64,000 nt of DNA from Agapetus fuscipes (lineage: Eukaryota > Arthropoda > Insecta > Trichoptera > Glossosomatidae): positions 16,124,342-16,188,341 of the forward strand of contig OX637335.1 of assembly GCA_951799405.1 (NCBI GenBank), read 5' to 3'. This document shows, piece after piece, positions 31,201 to 36,954 of this stretch. Position 1 is the stretch's first letter. Every line of letters begins with the position of its first letter. The translations under genes and the position numbers were made by a program. The notes under the pieces were generated by a model, which had not been told where the DNA came from, ran no database searches, and was given only the letters and a program-made list of their open reading frames with translations.

Positions 31201-34151
31201 ACAGAATGAAATAAAACACTTGAATCCATTCCTATATTATGCTTGAAAATAATTAAAGCAATGGAATCCACACAAATAGCAGTGACAAAAGAATTGTGAT
31301 CCCACCAAGGCAGTTGGCTAGGGAAAGAGTTCACTAATATACAGTTATATAGGTTGTTAAACAACCTAGTCACAGAGACCTGCAATGATTGACTGCCATA
31401 AAAAGATATCTGATTTGTTACTCCTTTGTTAAACATTGCCAATAATTATGTTAGTTTCCGTCACTTTATTGTTTGACACAAATAGAATACTATGTATTTG
31501 TGCATGTATTTTATTAAGGTCAATATAACTTATTTTTTTCTGGTATTGTAGATGTTTTGTTTGCACCCATCAGTGATTCTGCACTCAGTGATGTTTCACT
31601 TTTCGCTTAACGATAAAAATATATTTATTGATGTATCATTCATATTCTATTTTTGGATCACAAAATATGAACTTGTTATTTATTGTAAATTGATGTATCT
31701 AACGATGACGGGAAGGCTAAAAGTGATTTATTTTCTGAAGTATTTAGTATTATAGCGACTAGGTAGTGTTTATTTACAGGTAGTCCAATATGTTCCTAAA
31801 TATTATGTTACTGCGATGCATGTCTCTTCTGCAACATCAATACCAATCCATTACAACAATCAAATGGTAGAGAATGTTCTGTTCCATGGGCCGCGTTTGG
31901 GAAGCGCACTTAAAGCACTGTCAGCGCTCACAAGTCATCAGGGGAGTTTGCTGACAGCAAATCTTTTTAGCGATGACATCTAAGGTGGGTCGGTTCCTAA
32001 CTTCACACCAATGATTCATACTGTTCAACTGACAGTTGACAGCTAACCTTAAAAATGCAAACATTAGCTGCGATTATTATTAATGATAACTAATGGAATT
32101 AAGTTACCGTAAGCGCTCTTTTAATTGAAGATTCTACTGAAAATATCAGATCACTCAATAATGCATTTGGAGATAAATCTACATTGATTCTGCTGTGCTT
32201 TGGCAGCTGTTGTCTGGTTGGCAGATGAAGTTTGCCTTTATTGGCTGACAATCGTTGTTTGTTGTGAGCAAGGTAGTAAAAGTGCGCTCCCTGAACATTT
32301 ATTTTGCTGCTGTGAGCGCTTACAGTGCCGCAGCAAGCTTTCCAAACAAATCCATGTAAGAATATACAAAACAATCATTATTTACAAAAAAACTTCTGTA
32401 AATATAAAATTGTCACCTTATTGAAAAGCAAATAGTTTCACGGATAAGGATAAGTATTTATAATTCATTACCTTTGTTGTATGATAGATTAAAACCAAAG
32501 TTTTCAATTTATGTGTACAAAAAATGTTGCATTTTGTCATTGTTATTATTTTGTTTTTCATTCATGTCTGAAATAAAGAAGCATATCTGAATTTATTTTA
32601 TTTGATTTATTATTTGTCTGTTGCATGAACTGTTTGTTGAGTTTTGTCTTTTTTACAGTAGACTTTGAACTTTGCACTGCATTAGGTGAGTCCAACGCTT
32701 ACAAGCATTTCATTTCTATTTTATTTTAGTTTTCCGTTGCAAATTGCTTATGTAATATTCCTTAGTACCTACTATAGTGAGTTTATTGTTGTACCTGTTC
32801 ACTGGATATTGTATGGCAAGTAAAGGACGATACAGTTTAAAATAAATAACCTAATGCATTAATTTGTAAAATTACTTAAAATAAGATGAGGGCAAGGTTC
32901 ATCCTTGCCCTCCGCCAAACAAAGATGTGTCTCCTGATGGATAAGAAGCGAAACAAAACGTTCAGAACACTGCAATTCTCTAACTAACAGTTCGTATAAA
33001 TATCCAGTTATCTTTTTTTTATTTTAAGTCATTTTACAAATATGTAACGACCATAGATCTAACCTAAATTCGACTCTAACTCATTAAACTTCTCCTAAGC
33101 CCTAAGGGTAAGTATTGGAAAAAGGAGTAGGGAAGGGAAAATGTTAAAAGATGGAAATTGTATTTAAAAAAACCATGGGTAGGTATAAGTTTTCTAAACA
33201 ATGATTGGAGGCAGAGGTCTCAGCAGGGATCAGATTCAAACCAAGATCTACTGCTCAGAAACCGGACTATCAATTGAACTATCTATCAGAATAAGATGAA
33301 GTCTGAATCTCTTACTTTCATGGCCGGCTTTGAATAAAATATTCTGCCGTGTCCTACTCTCAGATACTTGCACAAACTGGGAGAGAGGTACCTTTGGAAA
33401 GCGGACAAGCAAACACTCACTTTGCTTTGAAAACTTGCCCTGAAAATGTTTCCCTCAAGATGAAATGAACCATTGGTAGAAATATCTGCTAGTAAAACAT
33501 GACCCAACCCAAAAAAACATCAATGGCGCTACAAACTGGTGTGGCTCTTGGACTCCTCAAGAAGTTGCCTCCACCTTTCCCTCTCCATCACCTCTCATTG
33601 CCAATTGGAGCTCGCAAGTCCCTCTCCGCCCAATCAAAAAAAGTTCATAATATCAGATTAAAACTAAATGATTGAGGAGTGTTGTAGTGGGGGGTAAAAC
33701 AGGTTTTTCTTATATTTATTGATTATATAGTTGGGCATATACTTTAGGCATCACTTAACAATTTCTCGTGCGTAACTCAATTTGGGAAATTTTGGACGTA
33801 AGATGGTGTTGATTTAACATGGCAGAGCTACTAATTAACTAATTATCAGTTGTGAGATTCAAAAATGGTATTTCATCGGATCCTTTGTTAGTTTTATTAC
33901 TTCTTTCACTTGGTAATGAAGCAACACTCAACACTTCATTATTTATTTAGGTGGATTCAAATGGCGAACCCATGGAAACAATCTCGATGGGTCCCGGCAT
34001 GACGCAGATGATGATCCAAGGCCCGCCTGGCACAGAACCCCAAGTTCTGCAGGTCCTGAGTCTCAAAGACGCCACGGTCCTCACTAAAGCCATGGCGGCC
34101 ATCGGAGAAGTAAAGGCGGAGCAAGCTGAGACCATCATTAGTGATCAATGA
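7090..34151 (+). CDS. ewg: Erect wing / NRF-1 family transcription factor, spliced from ten exons
   Basis: Sequence-specific transcription factor of the NRF-1/EWG family, which binds GC-rich palindromic promoter sites as a dimer in the nucleus and controls respiratory, neuronal and muscle genes. The joined exons 7090-7282, 8142-8266, 13218-13530, 14744-14856, 15658-15786, 21219-21368, 23898-23966, 25915-26059, 27123-27253 and 33951-34151 keep one frame and give 522 aa (human NRF1 is about 503). Visible are an acidic N-terminus with SPGSVYEDG, the basic nuclear signal KKRKRPH (residues 79-85), SIRKRQQNRLLRKLR, the DNA-binding and dimer region (about 80-275), and a Gln/Thr-rich activation part. 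All junctions are GT-AG. A small extra exon in the long introns cannot be excluded. The introns are filled with transposons. Confidence 0.93.
7855..7965 (+). mobile_element. LINE ORF end, variant family
   Basis: Encodes a degenerate MKRVMNVEEMKEVCKDRKMW followed by RHICGGSGHP, the end of an RTE-like ORF of the variant type also seen at 39355-39610 and 48720-48936. It is joined to a reversed SINE A fragment. Confidence 0.55.
7966..8108 (-). mobile_element. SINE A, partial
   Basis: Body portion only (reverse of AAGGTTTACTAAGCC through the GGCCGGCCCC block). The tRNA-like head is missing. Confidence 0.6.
8142..8266 (+). CDS. ewg: ewg exon 2 (nuclear signal and basic region)
   Basis: Encodes the GPVGMAAAAAIASS linker, the KKRKRPH nuclear signal, and the invariant ETNPSIRKRQQNRLLRKLR segment at the start of the NRF-1 DNA-binding domain. 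The acceptor is AACAATTTCAG and the donor AGA|GTAAGT, entering in phase 1 and leaving in phase 0. It sits between two SINE A copies on the opposite strand (7966-8108 and 8362-8642). Confidence 0.93.
8362..8642 (-). mobile_element. SINE A, full but diverged
   Basis: The - strand starts with a tRNA-like head (TATAGCTCAGTTGGTAGAGTGC), has a degenerate TCAAATC B box, the TTTCAACCCAAAATATAATACC body and ends at TAGCTTAGT. The head is about 75 bases and the whole unit about 280 bp. Confidence 0.65.
8681..8932 (+). repeat. RTE-like LINE 3' UTR with (ATTAG)n tail
   Basis: Full unit ending in five ATTAG repeats at 8915-8934. A second LINE copy begins immediately at the end of the tail. Confidence 0.8.
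8933..10208 (+). mobile_element. RTE-like LINE, 5'-truncated, ORF end plus 3' UTR
   Basis: The ORF is open from 8936 to the TAG at 9941. It enters in mid reverse transcriptase (GVRQGCVMSPWLFNIV), has the YADD catalytic box (LLYADDAVLV), and a C-terminal LLRWFGHMERMNEERL and GRGRPRKVWMDQISEIANEW region typical of RTE-type endonuclease-RT proteins. About 100 bases after the stop the sequence enters the CCTTGACTTATAGG head of the common 3' UTR unit (10041-10208), which a hAT interrupts at 10209. There is no stop inside the truncated frame, so the insertion is fairly young. Confidence 0.8.
10209..12394 (-). mobile_element. hAT transposon, decayed, with 8-bp target duplication
   Basis: The ends are inverted (TAGGGATTGCAATCC at left, its near complement at right) and GGCATGTG is duplicated at 10201-10208 and 12395-12402. 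Both ends carry several CTGGATCCAGC subterminal repeats. The - strand keeps hAT transposase pieces: LDCCTRWNSLLSMLER (11301-11579), ITADTTLKFFLDKL (10914-11144) and the C-terminal dimerisation motif VEAERAFSAAGYNICSLLRS with SRLGDNTINTICFLR (stop at 10409). Frameshifts and stops separate them. The N-terminal half is replaced by a LINE insertion at 11580-12197. Confidence 0.85.
11580..12197 (+). mobile_element. RTE-like LINE copy inserted in the hAT
   Basis: Contains the last 81 codons of the LINE ORF (WFGHMERMNEERLTKKVYVG to the ICDVGG stop at 11836), the spacer and the complete 3' UTR (11936-12197) with ATTAG tail. It is nearly identical to 9683-10208, differing mainly in a shorter T/A run. 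Because it lies inside the hAT it is younger than that insertion. Confidence 0.8.
12395..12496 (+). repeat. Second half of the LINE 3' UTR split by the hAT
   Basis: Resumes with the duplicated GGCATGTG and continues TTAGCGCGAAATTATACAT to the ATTAG tail. It completes the unit begun at 10041. Confidence 0.8.
12519..13135 (-). mobile_element. Variant RTE-like LINE ORF end split by a SINE A
   Basis: The - strand at 13023-13135 encodes the KVQKNVMRWFGHTERMNDD-like segment and at 12519-12705 the KVWSDQIEEIVKEWDIQSE-like and RGKEMEATLDRLWPPLAEW-like end of the variant LINE. A SINE A occupies 12706-13022 between them. The downstream ewg exon 3 acceptor is only 80 bases further. Confidence 0.65.
12706..13022 (-). 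mobile_element. SINE A, full length
   Basis: The - strand starts GGTCAATAGCTCAGTTGGTA with a clear B box (GGTTCGAATCC-like, here GAGTTCGAATCCCAC) and ends with GTAACTTAGTTGCGTTTTT. It is inserted in a LINE fragment. Confidence 0.75.
13218..13530 (+). CDS. ewg: ewg exon 3 (core of the DNA-binding domain)
   Basis: Encodes QTIDEFATRVGQQAVVLVAT through LPPLIIDGIPTPVEKMTQAQ and AFIPLMLKYSTG, the most conserved block of NRF-1 proteins. The acceptor GTGTCCTTTCAG follows a pyrimidine tract and the donor is ACAG|GTGAGC, phase 1. The intron before it (8267-13217) holds the nested LINE and hAT cluster. Confidence 0.94.
13569..14196 (+). mobile_element. Tigger/pogo-type relic
   Basis: Starts CAGTGGAACCTCTCTTAACG with further ATAACGAG words, the terminal sequence typical of pogo/Tigger elements. 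The right end carries CACATAACGAGCGAGACTC in inverted sense. Between them, 13674-13871 encodes YFHQILKSRLKQMSLDSFL, which resembles the C-terminal tail of Tigger transposases. The catalytic domain is absent. A SINE A starts at its right edge. Confidence 0.65.
14198..14527 (+). mobile_element. SINE A, full length
   Basis: The tRNA-like head is GGTCGATAGCTCAGTTGGTA (A box) and GGGTTCAAATCCCACCGAG (B box). The body has AAATACCGGCGAGGTTTACT and AAGTGGTTGGCGTAAGGCC, and the end GTAGCTTAGTTGCG. This is the best reference copy in the window. Confidence 0.8.
14744..14856 (+). CDS. ewg: ewg exon 4 (GKPGWG..PPWWP motif)
   Basis: Encodes RGKPGWGRESMRPPWWPKEL and PWANVRMDARSEDDKQK, the tryptophan-rich part of the NRF-1 DNA-binding domain. 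The acceptor is GGAATGTTGTAG and the donor AAAAG|GTACTG; it enters in phase 1 and leaves in phase 0. Confidence 0.94.
15261..15575 (+). mobile_element. SINE A, full length
   Basis: Head GGTCGATAGCTCAGTTGGTA and B box GGGTTTGAATCCCACCAAG, with a short deletion in the GGCCGGCCCC region of the body. It ends just before ewg exon 5. Confidence 0.75.
15658..15786 (+). CDS. ewg: ewg exon 5 (SWTHALRQIVINCYKYHGRE)
   Basis: Encodes ISWTHALRQIVINCYKYHGR followed by EDLLPAF, the C-terminal end of the NRF-1 DNA-binding and dimerisation region, then an acidic EEDEK linker. It is bounded by GAGTTACAG and TCCTCT|GTGAGT, phase 0 on both sides. It follows a SINE A copy at 15261-15575 by only about 80 bases. 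Confidence 0.93.
15985..16110 (-). mobile_element. Fold-back family D, partial
   Basis: Shares the ACTAAGGGTCCTTAGC, GTTTGCCTTTTGTCCAGCAACC and GTGTGATGGCAC words with copies at 30930-31065, 40130-40270, 44515-44830, 51780-51940 and 63285-63400. Confidence 0.5.
16288..16700 (-). mobile_element. RTE-like LINE 3' UTR with spacer and ORF end
   Basis: On the - strand, the ORF-end word GGACAGGAAGAAGTGGCGGC (near 16700) is followed by an AT-rich spacer and the full 3' UTR, ending at the TTAGATTATAG tail near 16288. It has the same order as at 9900-10208, seen here in a third, diverged copy. Almost the same 3' UTR variant is at 43018-43262. Confidence 0.7.
16845..16930 (+). pseudogene. THAP-like N-terminal fragment
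   Basis: Reading from 16850 gives M-V-C-stop-V-K-G-C-K-N-R-S-E-K, close to the start of THAP domains (MV..C.V.GC.NRS), with one nonsense codon in place of a residue. It is followed by a possible donor in CACAAGTAAT. It could be the first exon of a P-element-like transposase or a THAP gene relic. It is short, so the call is tentative. Confidence 0.35.
17100..19015 (+). repeat. 15-bp minisatellite, about 1.9 kb
   Basis: About 125 tandem units of GTGGACATTNTGTCG, with frequent variants (GTGGGCATT, GTGAACATT, TTTCCGTG). The unit contains the dyad GACAT-T-ATGTC. A higher-order block of 147 bp, marked by the word TTTGGTATTTTGTATTTGC, is repeated three times (markers at 18151, 18298 and 18445). Since 15 and 147 are multiples of 3, frames stay open for hundreds of codons (for instance 459 codons at 17411-18790 on + and 258 at 17915-18691 on -). 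I treat these as by-products, not genes. It lies in the ewg intron 5. Confidence 0.92.
19020..19540. other. Intronic DNA after the minisatellite, unassigned
   Basis: No repeat family recognised. A 67-codon frame at 19244 matches nothing I know and lacks splice context. Confidence 0.4.
19553..20252 (-). mobile_element. RTE-like LINE ORF fragment
   Basis: The - strand encodes MNYEFKINGMNADVVNEFVY and LGSKFEKDGRMTGEFERRIM on to RSMIGKKRSDRVRNDFV, then a TGA stop, then the WFGHMERM and GRGRPRKVWMDQISE blocks. It is parallel to 9240-9900 with about 10 percent differences and several breaks. It is truncated at both ends. Confidence 0.75.
20338..20555. mobile_element. Fold-back element with about 75-bp arms
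   Basis: The left arm (20338-20411: GGAGAGTTGCTTTCCGGGAT ... GGAGCTGGAGCTT) is inverted at 20481-20555 with few mismatches. Each arm contains CGTTTCGCCC. Half copies lie at 25795-25890 and 39110-39205, so this is a mobile family. Confidence 0.75.
20590..21215. other. ewg: AT-rich intronic DNA, nothing recognised
   Basis: Part of the intron before ewg exon 6. No repeat or exon signal seen. Confidence 0.5.
21219..21368 (+). CDS. ewg: ewg exon 6 (Gly-rich activation segment)
   Basis: Encodes LSEGVSMGGVVKLQGGGLGG and HKLSAHQVLTTSASVQHQV up to MALTDVD. It is bounded by GCTGCCTCAG and GTCGAT|GTGCGT, phase 0 on both sides. Support is frame continuity, high GC and splice sites rather than strong conservation, since this segment diverges in the family. 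A better-looking donor (GGGG|GTGAGT at 21231) lies inside the exon, giving a possible shorter form that would shift frame. Confidence 0.75.
21560..21720. repeat. Diverged fold-back, same family as 45781-45976
   Basis: Carries ACAAATCGCTATCTCGTCGCC, TTAAGGTCGTGAAGAATTTA and GCAGAATAGCG, matching the right arm of the element at 45911-45976. The left arm is eroded. Confidence 0.5.
21845..21985 (+). repeat. Dispersed repeat, partner of 1728-1850
   Basis: Matches 1728-1850 in the opposite orientation (CATCGTGGCTATTTTCACC, TTGGATGCTGCAGATCGAAA). Family unknown. Confidence 0.5.
22000..22260 (+). repeat. Dispersed repeat F
   Basis: About 230 bp shared with 59775-60000 (AATCCTTTATTTCAGAAGTT, CACTTCCTTGTAATTAG, CTATGAGAAGTTACATCCAA) and in part with 38255-38328 on the other strand. 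It is non-coding and the class is unknown. Confidence 0.6.
22519..22790 (+). mobile_element. hAT-type MITE, possible
   Basis: Starts CAGCGGTCGCCAAACTTTTT, then CACGGACCAG, and the word CTGCGGACCAGCAAA recurs near 22763. CAG.GGT...CAAACTTTTT is a common hAT terminal motif. The right terminus is not clear. Confidence 0.45.
22990..23240 (+). repeat. RTE-like LINE 3' UTR repeat
   Basis: Full unit from TCTTATAGGTTGGTATGCGG to the CTTTGCAACTTAGATTAGAT tail, with a substituted 3' third (ATGTAATGATCACC). Confidence 0.75.
23330..23625 (+). mobile_element. SINE B
   Basis: tRNA-like head (GTAGTCTAGTGGTAACACTT, B box GGATTCGATTCCCGG), then AATTTACCTATTTATATTTT, CCATCCAGCCTTACAGCAAC and the CTCTTGAGGTGTGATTCATA block, ending in a short ATT tail. 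The full family unit is about 290 bp. Confidence 0.75.
23640..23840 (-). mobile_element. SINE A, partial and diverged
   Basis: The reverse of the SINE A 3' half (TAACTTCTT.CTGC.TTATCCCCGAA) and part of the body. The head is lost. Confidence 0.5.
23898..23966 (+). CDS. ewg: ewg exon 7 (VLQTITNADGTVSIIQ)
   Basis: A 69-base exon encoding MSQYAPAVLQTITNADGTVS then IIQ. It matches the QTFSNPDGTVSLIQ element of vertebrate NRF-1. The acceptor is GATTTCAG and the donor CAG|GTGAAT, phase 0 on both sides. Confidence 0.9.
24177..25094. mobile_element. DNA transposon derivative flanked by TA
   Basis: The left end GGGTCAGTGTGGCAACAGTG and the right end are inverted (25 bases, 1-2 mismatches), and TA flanks both sides (24175-24176, 25095-25096), as in Tc1/mariner. 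GATCCACTGT words are repeated inside in both orientations, including a palindrome at 24363-24400. No transposase is visible. A SINE A fragment lies at 24585-24690. Confidence 0.65.
24585..24690 (-). mobile_element. SINE A fragment
   Basis: Matches the last 110 bases of SINE A in reverse (AACGCAACTATGCTACAC, TATTTATTTTTACAGGTAAG). It sits inside the TA-flanked element. Confidence 0.6.
25350..25560 (+). mobile_element. L2/CR1-like LINE 3' end
   Basis: Encodes IAGPVLWNALPHELRAVKNA, SALRSGLKTCLFRRCYS and TGA, the conserved C-terminus of L2/CR1 ORF2, followed by about 40 bases and an ATT-rich tail. It is open to the stop and better kept than the related pieces at 6118, 62640 and 63690. Confidence 0.7.
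25573..25678. mobile_element. Small fold-back with CCTCAGGAG loop
   Basis: ACAGCTTTAATTCACTT at the left is inverted at the right (AAGTGAATTAAAACTGT, one base inserted). The loop has GGCATCCTCAGGAGC. Confidence 0.55.
25915..26059 (+). CDS. ewg: ewg exon 8
   Basis: Encodes IHTGGPDGMHTVQTIEGSDG, then TMSVDLSSVTEATLNQDGQI and ILTGEDGHG. The EATL..GGQIVLSGE-type element is shared with the vertebrate NRF-1 activation domain. The acceptor is CGTTGTAG and the donor CATG|GTGAGA, phase 1. A half copy of a fold-back element (about 25795-25890) lies just upstream. Confidence 0.9.
26798..26958. mobile_element. Fold-back element with about 60-bp arms
   Basis: TCTAGAAAACGATGCAGTTT ... CGAGATAATATGAAAAA at left is inverted at 26895-26958 with about five differences. 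It lies 165 bases upstream of ewg exon 9. Confidence 0.7.
27123..27253 (+). CDS. ewg: ewg exon 9 (common part)
   Basis: Encodes GYPVSVSGVITVPVSASMYQ, then TMVANIQQLHTNSEGQVCVT and PVVQ, matching the VQIPVSMYQTVVTSLAQGNG..V region of NRF-1. The acceptor is TTTATCCAG. A consensus donor CAG|GTACCT at 27254 joins in phase 0 to exon 10. Failure to use it reads into the extension described next. Confidence 0.92.
27254..27379 (+). CDS. ewg: ewg retained-intron extension, alternative C-terminus
   Basis: The frame of exon 9 continues through the GTACCT donor for 41 codons to TAG at 27377. The peptide runs VPSSSPHSPHPLTYTHDGSI, IIDLGAKLIKMEPDADMAM, LS. It stays GC-rich and codon-like to the stop, after which composition falls at once to AT-rich, so it looks like selected coding sequence. 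It would give a 497-aa form. LIKMEPD contains a consensus SUMO acceptor (IKME). In Drosophila, ELAV regulates splicing of the last ewg intron; this arrangement fits the same kind of switch. Confidence 0.7.
   Translation, partial: VPSSSPHSPHPLTYTHDGSIIIDLGAKLIKMEPDADMAMLS
27536..27834. mobile_element. MITE with GGGC(C/T)GTCCATA termini
   Basis: Left end TAAGGGGCCGTCCATAAATT ACGTCAT and right end inverted (ATGACGTAATATATGGACAG CCCTTA). Runs of C follow each terminus. Its position would put it within the 3' UTR of the read-through ewg transcript. Confidence 0.6.
27835..28055 (-). repeat. RTE-like LINE 3' UTR repeat
   Basis: Full reverse unit lacking about 15 bases in the TTGGCAAAGTGAACC block. 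It is adjacent to the MITE at 27536. Confidence 0.7.
28468..28757 (+). mobile_element. SINE B, full length
   Basis: Head GGTCCGTAGTCCAGTGGTTA and B box GGGTTCGAATCCCGGCGGAG; the body is complete to ACAGCGCTCACCAAATAAAT. Confidence 0.8.
28760..29385. other. ewg: AT-rich intronic DNA, nothing firm
   Basis: Part of the last ewg intron. No coding sequence is seen. Around 29190-29360 there is weak similarity to 38685-38900 (GTGTGCATCCAATACAGGCAC against GTGCATCCCATATAGGCACA), probably another old repeat. Confidence 0.45.
29390..29670 (+). mobile_element. SINE B, diverged
   Basis: Head GGTCCATAGTCTAGTGGTTA with a mutated B box (GGTTTGATTCCTGGC) and the standard body with a small deletion after GCTTTCTA. 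Confidence 0.7.
30310..30515 (-). repeat. RTE-like LINE 3' UTR repeat, head truncated
   Basis: Reverse unit from the TAATCTAAGTTGCAAAGATA tail to the GGTTCACTTTGCC block, where it ends. Confidence 0.7.
30930..31065 (+). mobile_element. Fold-back family D, left arm
   Basis: TTGTGTCACCCGGCCGAGTT, TGCCAGGGAAAAGG and TTTTGTTATTGGTGGCTAAG match the arms of the full copy at 44515-44830. Confidence 0.5.
31895..32345. repeat. Imperfect large inverted repeat
   Basis: GGGAAGCGCACTTAAAGCAC TGTCAGCGCTCACAA on the left resembles the complement of AAAAGTGCGCTCCC and GTGAGCGCTTACAGTG on the right (32278-32330). The arms are diverged; it could be an old fold-back element. Confidence 0.35.
32350..33180. other. 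ewg: AT-rich intronic DNA
   Basis: No exon. The words GTGTCTCCTGATGG and CGAAACAAAACGTTC near 32928-32962 link it weakly to the fold-back family at 5131. Confidence 0.4.
33951..34151 (+). CDS. ewg: ewg exon 10 (distal C-terminus)
   Basis: Encodes VDSNGEPMETISMGPGMTQM, MIQGPPGTEPQVLQVLSLKD and ATVLTKAMAAIGEVKAEQAE up to IISDQ and TGA. The acceptor is CATTATTTATTTAG. The start VDSNGEPMETISM resembles the VTMDGQAVEVVTL end of vertebrate NRF-1, but this exon continues about 45 residues further. It is joined in phase 0 after a 6.7 kb intron. Confidence 0.88.
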   Translation: MDSNGEPMETISMGPGMTQMMIQGPPGTEPQVLQVLSLKDATVLTKAMAAIGEVKAEQAETIISDQ

Positions 34152-34185
34152 GAGTACATTATTCCCTAGACAACTTTTCATTTCT

Positions 34186-34191
34186 AATAAA
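34186..34191 (+). terminator. ewg: Poly(A) signal of ewg long form
   Basis: AATAAA lies 35 bases after the exon 10 stop and is the first canonical signal. No AATAAA is seen within about 150 bases after the short-form stop at 27379. Confidence 0.6.
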
Positions 34192-34379
34192 ACATCTTAT
34201 GTCAAGGGGATACACTTACAAACATCTAGTCATCTACTTGGTGGTCCAAATACCTCGCAAACGCTTACTTTGTAATATCTGCATTTGCGGAAGTTTGTAC
34301 ATTTACGGAGTGAAAAAACAGTTTTAATATTAATTAAAAATAAGATAAAAAATAAAACCACTTTGCTTTTGATTACTTT

Positions 34380-34504
34380 GAGTATATTCAGTTCCACGAC
34401 CGGTTTCACAAACAATCCGTTGGCATCCTCAGATGGTAATTATTTGGCCACTCAAGGGTGTAAACGGCTTATTTGCGAAACCGCTTGTAGAACTGAATAT
34501 ACTC
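34380..34504. mobile_element. Fold-back element with 28-bp arms
   Basis: GAGTATATTCAGTTCCACGA CCGGTTTC is inverted at 34477-34504 with three differences. The loop has GGCATCCTCAGATGG. It begins just after the ewg 3' end. Confidence 0.7.
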
Positions 34505-34573
34505 ACAGTAAAATACAAAGTTGTTTTATGTTTTTTATGGTTTGTGTATTAACACTGAAAATAATTCATATTG

Positions 34574-34762
34574 ATTGATTTTAATATTTTTTAGAAACAA
34601 AATTCTAGTTAAACACTGTTTGTTTTCACATACCTACATATATCGATGATGACCTATAAGGTCAAAAACATTTGTAATTTATAATTAAAATAAATCGATA
34701 TACCTATGTGAAAACAAACAGTGTTTCACTAGAATGTTGTTTCTAAAAAATATAAAAATCAA
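34574..34762. mobile_element. Fold-back element with about 70-bp arms
   Basis: The left arm (TGATTTTAATATTTTTTAGA ... GTTTGTTTTCACATACCTA) is inverted to the right of a 45-base loop that contains GACCTATAAGGTC. A few mismatches only. Confidence 0.75.
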
Positions 34763-35390
34763 ATTTGTTTTATGTTTTATCTTGTAAGGTGAAAGATTAC
34801 AAAGTGAATGCCTCTACCATCAATGAAATTAATTAATAGTAACTTTTTATGAAAAACATAGTTCATCGTCAGTCGTCGTGCAGACAGGGTGTCTCCTGAA
34901 GATGTTGCTAACGAAACGTTGAGAATAATGTAAGTTCTCTGATAACAGTTTGTGTAATATCCAATCAAAATTGTGTAGTTATAATTATTGTAAACATAGT
35001 TTTATTTCACAGCTTATTTAAGTTTAATTGCCTAAGCGCTATTGGACTTAAACTGTCCATCTTCAGGGGCTAACTCTCTGTCTTAGATAAACTGAAGATG
35101 AAAGTATATTTTTCATAATAAGTTATTTTTAATTAATATCTGCATTTGCAATCACATTTGGACAACTGAGGTTTTTAGTTTCATGAATAATTGTAAAATA
35201 AAATTGATATGGCTGCTGTGAAATGCAGCCACATTACAAATATGTGTAGGTAAGTCAGATTGTGTAAATATTTTAAATGTAGGTATCTATTAATTTCAAG
35301 ACATTCCCGTACTATCAGCAATATCTAGTCAAAACGTATTTATTAACTTATCTGGTTATTCCAGGTATAAAAAACCATTTCAAATGCATC

Positions 35391-35957
35391 AGGGGTGGAA
35401 GTTTCGACGACCGTTGATAGATCTTACCGTATCTATTTGAAGATGGAGGAAGCTGAAGACGCACCTGTTTGGGAAGGTCATACCCGGAATAAAGGGCCCT
35501 TGTGACTAAATTGTAGTGAAAACGGCGCTTCAGAAAAAAATTAACCAAATATATATATCGTCGTTGTTCTGGCAATAGGTCGTATGTCAAGGGTTTTCGA
35601 TTTCCTTTTTGTGATGCCATTTTATGGAGAAAAAGTCATTTTATGTAGCTACAAAACCTCCCATGTCACACATTATCATCAGTACAGTACCTATGGTTTA
35701 TGACACGGGAGGTATTGCAGTTGAATAAAATGATTTTTTCCCTATCAAATGGCATCATAAAGTGGAAGTCGAATTTTTTTGACATACAACCTATTGCCAG
35801 AACAACGACGATATGGAATAAAACATGGTGGCATATCAACAGCTGATCCACTTTATATGGAACAACGATCAGCTGGTCAGGCACCGCCATGTTTTATTTC
35901 GTCCCATCTACAAATAGGTACTTCAAATAGGCAGCCGTTGAGACTTCCACCCAAGGT
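35391..35957. mobile_element. Large fold-back element, about 570 bp
   Basis: Outer ends GGTGGAAGTTTCGACGACCG and inverted CGGCTGCC..TTGAGACTTCCACC. An inner arm, ATATCGTCGTTGTTCTGGCA ATAGG, is inverted at about 35795-35822. Fragments with the same GGTGGAAG..TC and CAGCTGATCGTTGTTCCATA words are at 15045-15135 and 59595-59735. Confidence 0.65.
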
Positions 35958-35959
35958 CA

Positions 35960-36950
35960 CACAAAACTTTGAGATCCTCATTCGGTTTATAAACTTCCCT
36001 CAATCTTGAATGGAGTCGGTACAAAGGACATAGATAAAAAAATTATGAGGGTTATATGAATTCATACTTTGTAACTGGATGCTGAAGATCCAAGTCATAA
36101 AGCTGTGACATCTGTCAGCTGTTCCGATTCCGCTATTAAACATTGGTATATTTTGAATAATTATAAACGCTAAAACTAAAGTAAATTTTAGATTGTTGTG
36201 TTAAATTTATTTGAAATCAAAATTATTTATTGTTTTCCCTTATTTAAGAGAATGTGAAAAAATCAGATAAAAGGGGGGTGTTATAGGTTTTTTTTTCATT
36301 AACATTTATGTATTATATAGTTATTGATTTTTATGTTTCACATACCTCTAAGTTAATTTATTGTTAATTATTAAATTGTTACTTTTCTTCATCAACTTTT
36401 AATTATTTTGAAGAATCAACAGTTTTTGAGTTTACGTTGTGAAAATCCATGCTTATTTCTTATATTATTTTTCTTAGTAGGTACATTTAACATAACTAGT
36501 CATAAAGGATAGAACATTTATATCACTTACAATTAAGATGTGAGAAGCAGAAATAATTCATAATGTATAGATAAATACTTACATATTTTTATGTATTTTG
36601 TGAGTTTAAAATGTAAATGACTTTGTCCAAAAAATATGTTATTGAGTAGATACTAGTAGACGAAATTAGTCGGAATGTGGTTTTCATTTGTAAATGTTTA
36701 AAATTGGTGACTATATAGTATTTGGTGTCCAAAAAATATTGAAGACGGACGCACAAAATAGGTTTTCTATCAAACTTCTCATTTTCCATTATTGCTGTTC
36801 ACCATAGGAAACATGGGCGACTAAATATTAAACGGCAGAAGCAATATTAAATAGTTTTTTGAGTCTACAAAGTAAGTCGGTATCCAAAACTTAAATATAT
36901 TGATTTCTTCACTTTCTATGCAAAATTCCATGATTTTCTTTTGCATGTAT
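35960..36950. other. AT-rich intergenic DNA between ewg and COX5A
   Basis: No coding signal or named repeat. Several long A/T runs. Confidence 0.5.
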
Positions 36951-36954
36951 AATA

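Noticed and set aside
30945..31442. 165-codon - strand ORF in the last ewg intron
   Set aside because: It overlaps a fold-back family D arm, has no domain I recognise and lies inside an intron on the other strand. Probably chance, though not disproved.
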